Source: Cenococcum geophilum 1.58 (Eukaryota; Ascomycota; Dothideomycetes; Gloniales; Gloniaceae). Taken from it: a stretch of DNA of 64,000 bases. Position 1 is the stretch's first letter. Every line of letters begins with the position of its first letter. Made by a program: the position numbers and the translations under genes. The notes under the pieces were generated by a model. The model had not been told where the DNA came from. It saw nothing but the letters and a program-made list of their open reading frames with translations, and did not search any database. Shown piece after piece: positions 47,901 through 59,378 of this stretch. The stretch is from the NCBI GenBank assembly GCA_001692895.1, contig KV748190.1, positions 2,505,645 to 2,569,644 on the forward strand, in the 5' to 3' direction.

Positions 47901-50900
47901 AATCTAAAAACCAAACCCAAGCTTTTACGTTAGAAGATAGTTAATACTAATATTAAAAAATTCCTAAAAGGCAAACTAGGATTAACCTGCAAAGATATTC
48001 TATAACGCCTACTAAAGGAGTTTAGTAAATATATTAAGCACTTCCTCCCTAAAAACGCAGATAAGCTACCCCTTTACTAACCATAGGACTATAAAATTAA
48101 GATTACCCCCAGAAACTAGGCCCCGTACTATAAAAATAGACCACTCTTACCTACTAAACTTAGGTGTATAAAGAAGTAGATTAATAAGATGCTAGATAAG
48201 GGTTTTATTCGCGAATTAACCTCACTAGCTGCCGTACTACTCCTCCTCGCTACTAAGCCTAGCGGCGGTATATAAATCTACTATAACTACTAAGGCCTAA
48301 ATATAGTCACTATTAAGAATTAATACCTACTGCTACTAATCTACAAGACACTTAACGCACTTTATAGCGCCAAGTACTTTACTAAATTTAATATAATTAC
48401 TGCGTTTAACTAGATCCGGATTACGGAGGGCTATAAGTGGCTTATAGCATTCATTACCCAGTTCGGACTTTATAAGATACTAGTTACACCATTTAGCCTT
48501 TATAACACACCCGCTATATTCCAGAACTATATTAACTATATTCTATATAACGCCCTTAACAACTACTACACTACCTACCTTAATAACGTCCTTATTTTTT
48601 CTAAAACACGCGCTAAGCATACTAAGTATGTAAATAAAGTCATCTAAAGACTTGGTAATGCTAGACTTTAGATTAATATTAATAAGTCTAAGTTCTACTC
48701 TACTAAAACAAAATACCTTAGCTTAATTATCTTAACTAATAGTATAACTATGGACCCTAAGAAGATATAGGCCTTATAGGAATAGAAGGACCCAACATTA
48801 ATTAAAGAACTATAACAATTTCTCAGCTTCGCGAACTTCTACCAACAATTTATCTAAGGCTACTCTGCTATCGCTATACCTATAACAAAACTTCTAAAGA
48901 AGGATATTAGATGGCTATAGGGACTAAAACAAGCTAAATCGTTTAAGGCCCTTAAGGGAGCCTTTACTTTAGCACTAGTACTAGCATACTATAACTACAC
49001 AAAGAAAACAGTAGTAGAGATAGATGTATTAAATTAGGCTTCCAGCAGAGTCCTTTCCTAGTACAATAATAACAGAAAATTAAGACTGGTCGCATTCTTC
49101 TCTATAAAGCACTCCGCGCCAGAATATAACTATAAAATCTACAATAAAAAACTCCTAGCTATTATTAAGGCTTTAGAGGAATAGCGTCCTAAGCTATAAA
49201 GGACTAAGAAGCTATTTAAAATTATTACCAACTATAAGAACCTATAGACGTTTATAACTACTAAGCAGCTAAACTAGCGCCAAGTCTAGTAGGCAGAGTT
49301 CCTTTTATAGTTTAACTTTATAATTATATATAGACCTAATAGCAAAGCCACGCTCCCTAACGCCCTAAGCTAGCTACTAGGAATAAGGCCCAAGGACACT
49401 AATAATAAACGCCTCCGCTACTAAGCCTAAGTTATTATACCACCCCAGAAAGTTAACCTTATAATCTTAGAAGAATTACTACACAAGTCCCGTAACTCTA
49501 ATAACGCGGAGTTTATAGCCGCTCTAGACCCCAAAATAGCCAAAAAGTCACTAGATAAGTTAATCTAGCTAGGATACCAGGAGAACAAACTCGCAAGAGA
49601 TATAGTAGCAGCCCTACGTAATTAGAAAGCTCGCTATTAGCTAAAGAAAATTAGGAAATTACTCCGTTATAATAAGTTAGAATATAGTATTATTAACAGA
49701 CAGATTTACTTCTACTAATATCTCTTTATCCCTAACGCCCTAGACCTTTACCTAGAAGTTACCCATCGCTCTTATAGTAGCGGCCCCGCTAGTTACCCCA
49801 GCCGGGTTAAAACTCTTAACCTTTTAAACCAAATATACTGGTGGCCAGGAATCTCCTAGTTTATAGCTACCTTTGTTAAAAACTATACCCTATACTTTCG
49901 CACTAAGACCCCTTATTCTGCCTCGCCCGGTTTCCTAAAGCTACTAAAATTACCCGCCTACCTATAGACCAATATCTTAATCGACTATATTATAACGCTG
50001 CTAGTATACTAACGCCATAGCAAGGCATATAAATATATCCTTATTATTATAGACCACCTAACTAAAATATAATACCTTATTTTAGTAACAGGACTCTTAA
50101 CAGAGGAGTTAGTTAATAGCTTTATTAACAACATATATAAGCTCTATGGTACACTAAGCATAATTATCTCCAATCGCGGCATATAATTTATTAGTAACTT
50201 CTGGCAATAACTAAGTAAACGCCTTAAAATAACCTTGCGACTAAGCTTAGCCTAGCACCTAGAAACAGACGGTTAAACTAAAATTATTAACGCCGCCGTA
50301 AATAAATACCTTTATACTTTTATTAGCTTTATATAGGACGACTAGGTTAACTACCTACCGCTTACTAAGTTTACTACGAATAACCAAGTTAATAAAAGCA
50401 TAGGCATCTCCCCGTTTTTTACAAACTATAGCTTTAACCCTTACCTCAGAATTAAGCCTGCTGGCCCCTACCCACTAACACTATTAGTATAAGTAAAGAA
50501 GGAGTTCTTCCGCGCAGACTCTGTGGCCAACTACTTTAAGCGGATATTAATATAGCTTAAGGCCCTAGCCCAGATTTTACAGTAACACTATAAAGATAAT
50601 ACTAATACCCGTAGGGACGAGAGCGCGTTATTTTATAAAGGTAATATAGTTATAGTTAGCTTAGAAAATATAAAGATAAATAGATCTAAAAAGAAATGGG
50701 ACAATAAATAGGACGGCCCGTACCCCGTACTCGCAGTATACTAAGGGGTAGTTATAGTAGACCTCCCAAACTATATCCGAGTAAATAAATCCTTTTATAT
50801 ATCTAAGGTGCGCCTCTAGGCTACTAAAGAGATCCCTAGCTAAGTAAATATTAATACTATAGAGCGCCATAATATACAAGGATAAGTAGTAGAGAGAGAC

Positions 50901-51130
50901 AATAATAGTAATATAGAAGATAAATAGGAGTTTAAGAAAATCCTTAATATATATAACGAAGACCCCTAGGGCCTAACTTATAAGATTAAATAGAAATATT
51001 ATAAAGATATAACCTAGCAGCTAGAGGAAGACTTAAAGGGTTGCGAATAAGCTATATAGCGCTTCTATAAGCAATACCCTAAGAAGCTAAAACCCCTAGA
51101 CTGGGCACGAGATAAGGAAAAGTCATGCTA
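44990..51130 (+). pseudogene. E gag-pol remnant (gypsy)
   Basis: The gag frame is readable from about 45060 (DVFVDLFIEIYPNIA..); the start codon is not clear. Zinc knuckle about 46150-46195: C-L-A-Y-G-L-P-G-H..D-A-Y, two Cys changed to Tyr. Protease VDSSSTI near 46790 (from D-S-G). Reverse transcriptase: GFIRELTSLAA, YLNNVLIFSKT (48576-48608, YLDD box mutated). RNase H about 48960-49300. Integrase about 49800-50350. The C-terminal part (PNYIRVNKSFYISKVRL, then ILNIYNEDPQGLTYKIK, about 50780-51030) resembles a diverged chromodomain. Frequent TAA/TAG and a few small frameshifts inactivate it. Confidence 0.8.
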
Positions 51131-51290
51131 AGGTCACAGCCGACTACCGCATTAAAATTTGTGGTGGTTAAGATATTATAGAACTTTAACCGGCGGTTAA
51201 AGTTATCTAATTGGCTAAATTCTCGCCAAGAAACGCCACACGGACCGATTTAGGTAGCGGTATAGAGTTCTGCCGACCTTACTTACTAAA

Positions 51291-51340
51291 CTAACCAATT
51301 AGGATTTTTTATGCCCGGTATAGAAAATCGCCATTAGCTT
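51291..51340 (+). repeat. hairpin motif near the 3' end of E
   Basis: CTAACCAATTAGGATTTTTT, then ATGCCCGGTATAGAAAATCG, CCATTAG. It matches the D and F motifs in the same orientation relative to coding sense, with mainly transition differences; the stem is weakened. It lies between the pol end and the polypurine tract AGGGGAGAGAAG (51446-51457). Confidence 0.65.
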
Positions 51341-51460
51341 AGTTAAGGGCGGTAAGCGGAACTAATATCTTTATAGTAGAAAATAGGCAACCCTATACAC
51401 TGCCTATTTTTAAGTTATTTATTTAGTTTAGGGACCAAACCGTCTAGGGGAGAGAAGTAC

Positions 51461-51647
51461 TGTTACGGCACTAACCTAACGTATACTGTTTTATACTGTC
51501 TCGTACTATTCCCTACTATTAGCTAGCCCACCACTAGCGACTTGGCGGCCGGCCCTACTATTTATATACAATACCCCCTTTCTACCTTCTTCCCCTCTTT
51601 ATACCACAACGTAGTTATTTAGTCTACTTTATTGCAGCACTGTGACA
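51461..51647 (+). repeat. E 3' LTR (187 bp)
   Basis: Same length as the 5' LTR with a handful of transitions; preceded by the polypurine tract at 51446-51457. Confidence 0.95.
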
Positions 51648-51652
51648 CATTA

Positions 51653-53061
51653 GCGGGTTATCCAGTACTATTTATACTAAAGAAGAACGGCAAACTAAGG
51701 CTGTGTATTAACTATAGATAGTTAAACAGCATTACTAAAAAGGATAGGTATCCTTTACCCTTAATTAGCGAAATCTAAAATAGAATAGGCAACGCGTAAA
51801 TCTTTATAAAGATAGATCTAAGATAGGCGTACTATTAAATTAGAATTAAGGAAGGTAATAAATAAAAGGCAGCCTTTAAATTAAAGGAAGGACTATATAA
51901 GCTATTAGTTATACAATTTAGGCTTATAAACGCACTAGCAACGTTTTAGAAGCGTATTAACAATATATTAGGAGAACACTTAGATGAATTTATTATAGTA
52001 TATCTTAACGATATTATTATCTACTTAATAACTAAGGAAGAATATGGGGAATATGTTAAATAGGTCTTAAAGAGACTATAGGAAAAACAAATGCTAGTAG
52101 TAATTAAGAAATGCGAGTTCTTTACTAGGAAGACAGACTTTATTAAATTTATTATTAAACTAGGCCAATTTAGCATAGATCTAAAAAAGATTAAGGCTAT
52201 AGTAAATTAGTAAAAACTAAAGAACGTTATATAGTTAAGATTGTTCCTAGGGTTTTGCAATTACTATAGAAGGTTTATAGCGTAATAATTAAAGAATATT
52301 AAACCATTTACGCGATTAATAAAGAAAGAAGAACTATAGGTATAGGGAGAAGAATAGAAAGAACTCTTTAAAAAAGTTAAGGAGTTATTTACCTAGGAGC
52401 TAGTTCTTAAAATCTATTAACTAGAACTAGAGATAGTTGTAGAAATAGATACATTAGACTATATACTAGGGGCGTGCTTTATATAAAGATATTAAGATAG
52501 ATAGCACCTAGTAGCATATTATAGTCGGAAGATAATACTACTAGAGTTAAACTATAACATTTACAATAAGGAGTTATTAGGTATAGTTATAGCATTAAAG
52601 AAATAAAGAGTATTTTTATAAGGTATAGATAAATTATTTATAGTTAAAATGGATTATAAGAACCTAATGGGGTTCCTAATAACAAAAAAACTTAACTAAA
52701 GATAGGTTAGGTAGGCAGAAATGCTTATAGAATACTATTTTAAGATTTAGTATACTAAAGGTACAGACAATATAAGAGTAGACACTCTAAGTTAAAAAGC
52801 TAAACTATAAAACGATAAAAAGCTATTAGGGGCTTTACTACAAAAAGATACAGACGAATTAATTAGTATAATTATCCAAAAATTGTAGTAACTTTAAAAG
52901 ATAATAAACTAGAAAGGATTTATAAGACATTAGAGAGCTTTTAGGTATAAAGAATTCTAGAAGTATAACTAGAAGATCTATAGACGGATATATACGAAAA
53001 TTGTAAGGTAAAGTAAATCCTAAGAAGTATAGTAGAGTAATTCGTAAAGGACTTTTATAAG
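51653..53061 (+). pseudogene. A4 reverse transcriptase and RNase H
   Basis: Resumes A4: [31 protein letters not shown], then V-Y-L-N-D-I-I-I-Y at about 51997-52025 (YLDD box with one Asp kept), RNase H to about 52760, and the linker to integrase. F inserts at ATAAG (53057-53061). Closely colinear with A1 24612-26030. Confidence 0.75.
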
Positions 53062-53231
53062 TGTCGGTATACTCGCTTTATTAATATACACGAATATTAC
53101 TTATAGTAGTACGTATGCGGTGTTAAAGTTAGTAGTTAATAATGTCTAGAAATAGGGGTTTGCTCTAAGGTTAAATTAGCTAGTCTTACTTTATAGTCTT
53201 ATAACCATGTTATATAACTAACATTCCGACA
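53062..53231 (-). repeat. F left LTR (3' LTR in element sense)
   Basis: 170 bp, TGTCGGTATACTCGC to ..ACATTCCGACA, matching 59204-59373. Confidence 0.95.
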
Positions 53232-53524
53232 TTAGAGTAACTCTAAGAAGAAGGCTAATCTATACTCTAAAGCTAAGTCTATTTTTAAACTATTTGTAGT
53301 ATATATGTAATAGCTAAAGATCTAATTAATACGCAATAGTTTCTACGCTCCTCTTATAGGTCCGTAATTATATAACTAGTATTACGGCTTATACTAATAC
53401 CTCTAAACTAAAGCTTGTAGAATGCTGTATTATAGGGATACTAAGCTAAGAAAAAGAAGGGGAAGAATTATTAGGGGTAGTAGGTTGATATATCGCGAGG
53501 GCCGCTAAGGCGCTAGTGGTAAGC

Positions 53525-53575
53525 GAGCTAATAGCGATTTTCCATCCTAGGAATAGAAAATCCTAATTAGCTAAT
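53525..53575 (-). repeat. hairpin motif at the 3' end of F
   Basis: GCTAATAGCGATTTTCCATC, then CTAGGAATAGAAAATCCTAAT. Same motif and position as in D; the stem has lost pairs by transitions. The upstream GCTAAGGCGCTAGTGGTAAG is also shared with D. Confidence 0.75.
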
Positions 53576-53639
53576 TAAATTTAGGGTCCGCAGAATATAG
53601 CGGGTGGCGTACTCTAGTACTATTATAACCTAATAACTA

Positions 53640-56600
53640 GCTTCTATTGCTCCTTACGCTCTACCTAACCTACAGCCTATATATTAACTTAGTTCGTGTT
53701 AATAAGTCGCTATAGGGCAACGTAAGGCTTTTCCTTGGTCATCGCGTCCGTAGGGTTAGCTTTACTATTAATCTATTTAACCTCCGTAATCTGCCGACGT
53801 TCGTAGGCTTATTATAGGCATATTATATTAATTATTAATCGCTTCTCTTATGTAGTTCTAAGTCGTATAAGATAGTTATATAGCGACTTAAAATTAGTAT
53901 AAAGCATAAGTAGGAGGTTAATCTGTAGGACCTTATCTACCGTAGACTTAATAACGACGGCGATATTAAAGCCGTAAGCTATTCCGTAGAGTTTAGAAGC
54001 CAGAACGCTTCTAGCGACTCTTTTACACTTAATTAAGCTCTAATAGATGACATTAGCCTTCTTAGTTGCGTTAGCTAGTATAATAACATAGCTAATTTGC
54101 GAAGAGAGGTCCTTATTATTGGTAAAGAAAGCGTTTATAAAGACTAAGAGCTATAGGGTCTTAGCCTCTAATTTAACAAACTTAAGACCTCTATATAAGT
54201 TCTGAATCTACTAACTTAGGCGCTTATTTAACTCCTTTACGTTTACCTCTTTAGGATTAGTTACCTGGGCAGTAAAGGATAAGTTAAATAAAGCCTTTAG
54301 TTAACAGACTAAGGCAATATAGGCTTCTCTAGCGCGTTAAGCGATATACTAGTCCTTTAGCGTAAGTAGGCCGCGCGTAATTCCTCTAGAGCTAGTACTA
54401 TCTGCTAGCGTAGTATTAACTATACTAAGGTTCTTACACTGGCGTTTATATTAGCGTAATACTCTTATCTCATGCCAATTAAATAAGTCCTCCATTAAAC
54501 TTAACTGGTGTATTAGTAGTTAGTTACTCTTACTCCTTAGCTATAAATTCAGCCTTATATAGTTTGCTTTATTTAGCCTCTATAAAGGTGTTATCTATAA
54601 GGAATAGCGTATTATTAGTCTATAAGCCGACGATTCTAAAAGGTTTATTACTATAAAGTAAGTAAGGGTTATATGTAGACTAGTCCATTCGCAGCTAATT
54701 AACGTAGTATAAATAGTAGGTCTTAAACTAGTGGTTTTTAGCTTTAGGCATTTTATAAAGTGGCTTTATAACCTTTAGAATAGAGTCCTTATTAATTCCC
54801 AATTATTTGTTTAGCTCGTATAGTGGTTATATATAAAACTCGCGGTTTAGGTTTATAGTAGACTAGATATAGGCTTATAAGATATCTTAGAGGTAGAGTT
54901 ATATCTATAGTAGCGTAGCAGCAATACAGAGAATTAGCCGCTGGCTAACTCGTTAAATTATTAGTAACTAAGTAAGGACTAGCTCTTTCTCTAAATCGTT
55001 ATAGGCCTATATAATAAGTTGTAATTTCTTAAAGGCTTTATTAGTTTCCTTATTCTTAATCTTATTAACAAACCGTGAATTAAAGAGTCTAACCCCCTTT
55101 AGTATATTATATAGCTTAATAATCTTAAAGACGCCTTTCTTAAGTAGGCCTATAACCTCCTTTTGCCATAAAGTACTAAACTAGGTATTGCCATCATTCT
55201 ATAAGTAAATAGTAGTGTTAGCTATATCTACGGTATCGTTATCCTATAAGTAGATAGCGATGTTAGCTATATCTATAATATCACCCGTAAGGGCATCTAT
55301 GTCTATTATAGCGTCCGTAACAGCCGTGTCTATAACAGCTATAAGTAATAGGTATTTACGGGGGCGACCTCTGCCTTACTTTAGCGGTAGCTATAGTTTA
55401 GCTTTAGGTAACGATTAAGGTTTAGCTAGTATAGGTACTAGTTCAGCTAATTTAATAGACTCTTGTAGTTTAACTAAGTCTTATAGGTCTAGTAGGTAAA
55501 GTTTTATAACCGTAGAGCGGAAGGTTATAGGCCTATTTAGTAGCTTTACGGTATAGGTCTTACCATTAACGGTAAGTAGCATATATAGCCCGTCCTAATA
55601 ACCGCTTTAGCCAGTATTACCTTCTCTCTAGACTAAGATAGGCGAACTAGGTAGGAGGCCGTAAATAGCGTTAGTTTATTATCTATTTCGCGTATTAAGA
55701 GCGTCAGCGATTTATTATTTAGCTTATAGCTTCTAGATTTCTACTATTGCTTTCTTAATAGCCGCAGCTCGCTATACGACTAAAGGTAATAGTGCGTCCG
55801 ATTTAACCATTTAGGGGTAGGCTCTAAAGACTAGGAGTATAGGGACTAGGCCTTCTAGGCCAGCTATATTATTAATAGCTTTAAAAGCTATTTATAGGGC
55901 TATCTCCTTGCTAATTTTAGGGATTTTAGATATAATAATTTAGTAGGCTTATTGTAGCGGACCGTAGTAGCGCTCTACCATTCCAATAGAATTGTGTGAT
56001 TTAACTAGAACTAACTTTATAGTTACTCCTATAGTAGCAGCATAGTGCTTAAACTTCTTACTAATAAAGTTCTTCCTAGCGTTTATAGTAATTAAGTCTA
56101 GTAGTCCTAAATAGCTATTAATCTAGCACATTTATAGAACGTCCTAAGTGTGCTTGGCGCTAATATCTCATAGCCATCTACCAGTTTAAAATTAAGTTGC
56201 TTTGTTAACTATATATAATAGGGGGGAGCCGCTAATATATATAATGTCGACGATAATATTATAGTTAAAATTAACGTTGTTTTATAAGGTGAAGCGAAAT
56301 CTACTTAAAGATCTGTTAAACTTTTAGCAGTAGTGGCAGAGTCTGGTTAGCTCTTTAATAGTGGATCTATTAGTATTATAGCCGTGGCCAGTCTTATTAA
56401 GAAGCTTTTGCAGTCTATTAACTAATAGGTAACTAAATTAACAGTATAGACATTATAGCTTTACGTTAGTTAAGTAGTAAGGGTTTACGTTAAAGGACTT
56501 AACTAGATAAGACTGTAAAGAGAAGCTCTATATAAGAAACGGGTGGCCAAATCGTCTAACTACTAGCACCTTTTTAGTGCGAGTAATAATAACGTCCTTT

Positions 56601-58717
56601 AGGTTATTATATTTAATATAGAGTCTATCTATATTTACTAAGTAAAGTAGGAAAGAAGTATCTGCTTTAATAATATGGAATTATATCTTGCCTATAGGGC
56701 TGTTAACGTCTATAGTTCCGATAGACATAGAGGCTCTAATCCCGAATTAGACAGTTACTTAGCCCTTAGTTAACGTATTAAGACTTATAGACTTATCTAC
56801 GGCCTATAGGGCTTGGAATTGGCTGTAGCCAGCTATAGACTTACGCGAAGCACCTATATCGATTATAATTCCCATAAAGACCGTTAAGGTGTATTATAAC
56901 GCTATAGTTGTGGTCGTATTATAGGCGAATAGGTTAGTCTCCGTGTAAGGTTTTATAGTAAACTCCGTGGTAAGTTTTAAAGCTATAAGTAGGTGTGTAT
57001 AAGCCTTATTAGCTAGCTCTACGCTTATAGATGTTACTTTCTCTATAGTAAGTGTTCTAAAAGTGGTAATATAGGTAGAACTATTGTTAGGTTCTCCAGC
57101 ATTGCTTCTAGAGTCGTTAGCGTCTTATATATAGGCTTTAAAGTCTAAGTTATCCTCTTTATCTTTTTTATAGGCGGCGACGTATTGTTTAAAGTAGTTA
57201 TTAAAGTTGCCCTTATTACGGCCCTTAATATTAATAAAACGTCTCTTATAGTTGTCTCTAGATTAATTACGCTCCTCCTTTATATATTTCTATAAACGGC
57301 AGTCCTCCTTCTTACAGACGTAGTACTTGGCCTTTAGTCTGCCGTTAGTTCTATAGGGGCGATTGCTGCCGTAGCGATTAGTGTTTCGGTCTCAATTTTG
57401 GTTATTTTAATAGTAACGTTAATCTATAAAAAAGGCTTAGTGGGATGATCTTATTAAGGCCTATAGGGAGTGTTCTTTTTCCTACGTAATAATGGAGGAT
57501 TATAGCTTACTAATTAACTAAGAGAGGTCTTCTAAAGGGTTAGAGACAGTAATACGGTATACTAGCACTCCCTAATAAGCAGTAACCAACTTATTCGTAA
57601 AAATGCGGTTTGTATAAAAGTCTAGGTATAGTTTATAACATTACTTTAGCAGTTTATCTATAAGCAGTTAGAAGTTCTAATAAATTAACTTATTAGGGTT
57701 CTCGTCTATAACTCCTTAAAGGGTTATACTATTCCACTCCGTAAGGTTCTTATAGTAGTATTCTAGCCCTTTAAAGAACTGTTATATATAGTAATAGGCT
57801 TCCGTAAAAGGTTTTAACTTAAGGTTACTATTATAGTAATAGTCCTAAGTAAGCCCTTTTAGTATACTAGGGAATGCCACTATATAGCCTTCTAGTAGTA
57901 AGCTAGATCTCTTACAGATATTATAAAAGATAGTTAGCTTAAAGTTAAAGCTGTTATTAACTTAATTGTACTTTTGGTCGTTTATATAGATCTTTATAAT
58001 TATAGCTACCTCCTTACTATATCTAGGTCCTTACTCCATACTAGGCACGGCTAGTTTAGGTAGTGTATATATATATAGCTGCTATGGCTGCTGCTCTCTT
58101 AGCTATAGCAGTTAGTTAATAAGAGCGTAGATTTAGTTATAATTAGAGGATTAAGGACTAGGAGGGGTAGCAGGGGTAGCGGGGGTAGTAATTAGAGTAG
58201 CTGGCAGTGCAGTAACCGGAGTAGCTAGTAGTACGGCAGCTAGGATAGCTGGTAGAGTTAGTAAAGTAGCTAGTAGTGGGGCTAGAGATGTAGCAAGCTT
58301 GTCTAAGGTTAAATTAAGTTAGTCTTGCAGAGTTGTTATAATTATTAGTTTTACCTCTGCAAGGGCCGCGATAAGCTCCTTATTTATCCATTTATAAAAC
58401 TCTTCTTTATTAGCGACGTCTGTTAGCACCTTACTAAGGGAATATCTCTTATCTTACTTAATAATATATACTCCTTTCTTAACTAGGTATTAACGGATTC
58501 CCATTCTAGTATTAGATTATACTCGTTTAAAGGTCTCTGGTATAAAGTTCTTAAAGTCTTCCTAAAATACTATCTACAATGCAAAGTCTATAAGGTTAGA
58601 TTGTGTATATAGGTGCATCTTAGTCTCTATATACTCCGTTAGGTCGTCATCTATAGCCGTTTCCAAGCCAATTCCGTAGCCGTATTTAGTAATTCTTTCC
58701 TTCTAGTTAATTTCCAT
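53640..58717 (-). pseudogene. F gag-pol polyprotein remnant (copia)
   Basis: ATG at 58717-58715 opens MEIN.KERITKYGYGIGLE... Knuckle region about 57345-57295 reads Y-Y-V-C-K-K-E-D-C. Integrase finger LCHYC.KFNRS.SRF at about 56345-56295. Reverse transcriptase TNNTLFLIDNTFIEA (about 54630-54585), where D has TDDTLFLADQTF, so both catalytic Asp are now Asn. RNase H YTNFKSLYNYLIRL (about 53915-53870). The C-terminus is ALQRLINTNQVNIQAVGWVE-like. Many Gln and Trp stops. Two adjacent repeats of about 45 bp (55199-55243, 55244-55286) lie in the middle of the coding region. Confidence 0.8.
55199..55286 (-). repeat. 45-bp tandem duplication in F coding region
   Basis: CTATAAGTARATAGYRRTGT..GCTATATCTAYRRTATC appears twice head to tail (55199-55243, 55244-55286), differing by transitions. 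Confidence 0.65.
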
Positions 58718-58870
58718 ATTGTTATGTCTTTGTGTATAAGGGTAGGTATAAGGGTAGTCATCGGTTCGAAGGAGTTAAGGTTTAAGGTAAAAATATAAAG
58801 GTATGTATGTGTTCTATCGACAAATCTACAGTTCTTGGAAACTGTAAATAATTCTTAGCAAAGATACGGT

Positions 58871-59166
58871 CCTCTAGGCGATCTAATGCGTTAACAGTTA
58901 AGTTGATACGTGGTTTTAAGCTTTAAGGGTCCTCTAGGCGATCTAACGCGTTAATAGTTAAGCTGATGCGTGGTTTCGAGCTTTAAGGATAACGTAGCTC
59001 TCTTTAAGTAAAGATACGATTCTCTAGGCGATCTGACGCATTAGCAAGCTAATACGTGGTCTCGAGCTTTAAGGGTAACGTAGTTTTCTCCTTTAACTAA
59101 AATAGGGCGATAGCTCTGCAATCTGACGCGTTAGCAGTTAAGCTAATATATGATTTTGAGCTTTAC
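58871..59166 (-). repeat. 60-bp tandem repeats in the F 5' leader
   Basis: Two exact-length 60-bp copies (58871-58930, 58931-58990; CCTCTAGGCGATCTAAYGCG..) and two diverged, shortened copies (59021-59075, 59106-59166) separated by short unique spacers. The array lies between the 5' LTR and the gag ATG in element sense, where packaging and dimerisation signals would be expected. Confidence 0.75.
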
Positions 59167-59203
59167 TATTACGTATTTCCTAATCTGTACGTCTACTAAT
59201 TAG

Positions 59204-59373
59204 TATCGGTATACTCGCTTTATTAACGTGCACGAATATTACTTATAGTGGTACGTATGCGGTGTTGAAGTTAATAGTTAATAATGTTTAGAAATAGGGG
59301 TTTGCTCCAAGGTCAGATTAGCTAATCTCGCTTCGTGGTCTTGTAACCACGTTATATAACTAACATTCCGACA
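59204..59373 (-). repeat. F right LTR (5' LTR in element sense)
   Basis: 170 bp; aligns fully with 53062-53231. The following leader in sense begins CTAATTAGTAGACGTACAGA, close to that of D. Confidence 0.95.
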
Positions 59374-59378
59374 ATAAG

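Larger units (their letters stand above)
44733..51647 (+). mobile_element. Ty3/gypsy element E, complete
   Basis: 187-bp LTRs (44733-44919, 51461-51647); the 5-bp duplication differs by one C/T (TATTA 44728-44732, CATTA 51648-51652). Plus strand, 6915 bp, with gag, protease, reverse transcriptase, RNase H, integrase and a chromodomain-like C-terminus. A candidate primer site TGGTAT follows the 5' LTR (44925-44930). LTRs and coding order differ from A and B, so it is a third gypsy family. About 100 bp (47075-47165) contain undetermined bases. Confidence 0.93.
53062..59373 (-). mobile_element. Ty1/copia element F, complete
   Basis: 170-bp LTRs (53062-53231, 59204-59373) and a perfect duplication ATAAG (53057-53061, 59374-59378). 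6312 bp, minus strand, copia order. It is related to D (same hairpin motif, similar leader after the 5' LTR, similar protein motifs) but has a different LTR and more RIP damage. Its 5' leader carries a 60-bp tandem repeat. Confidence 0.93.

Noticed and set aside
58871..59166. CRISPR-like array
   Set aside because: Units are adjacent or unevenly spaced with no spacers of constant length, within a retrotransposon leader of a eukaryote.
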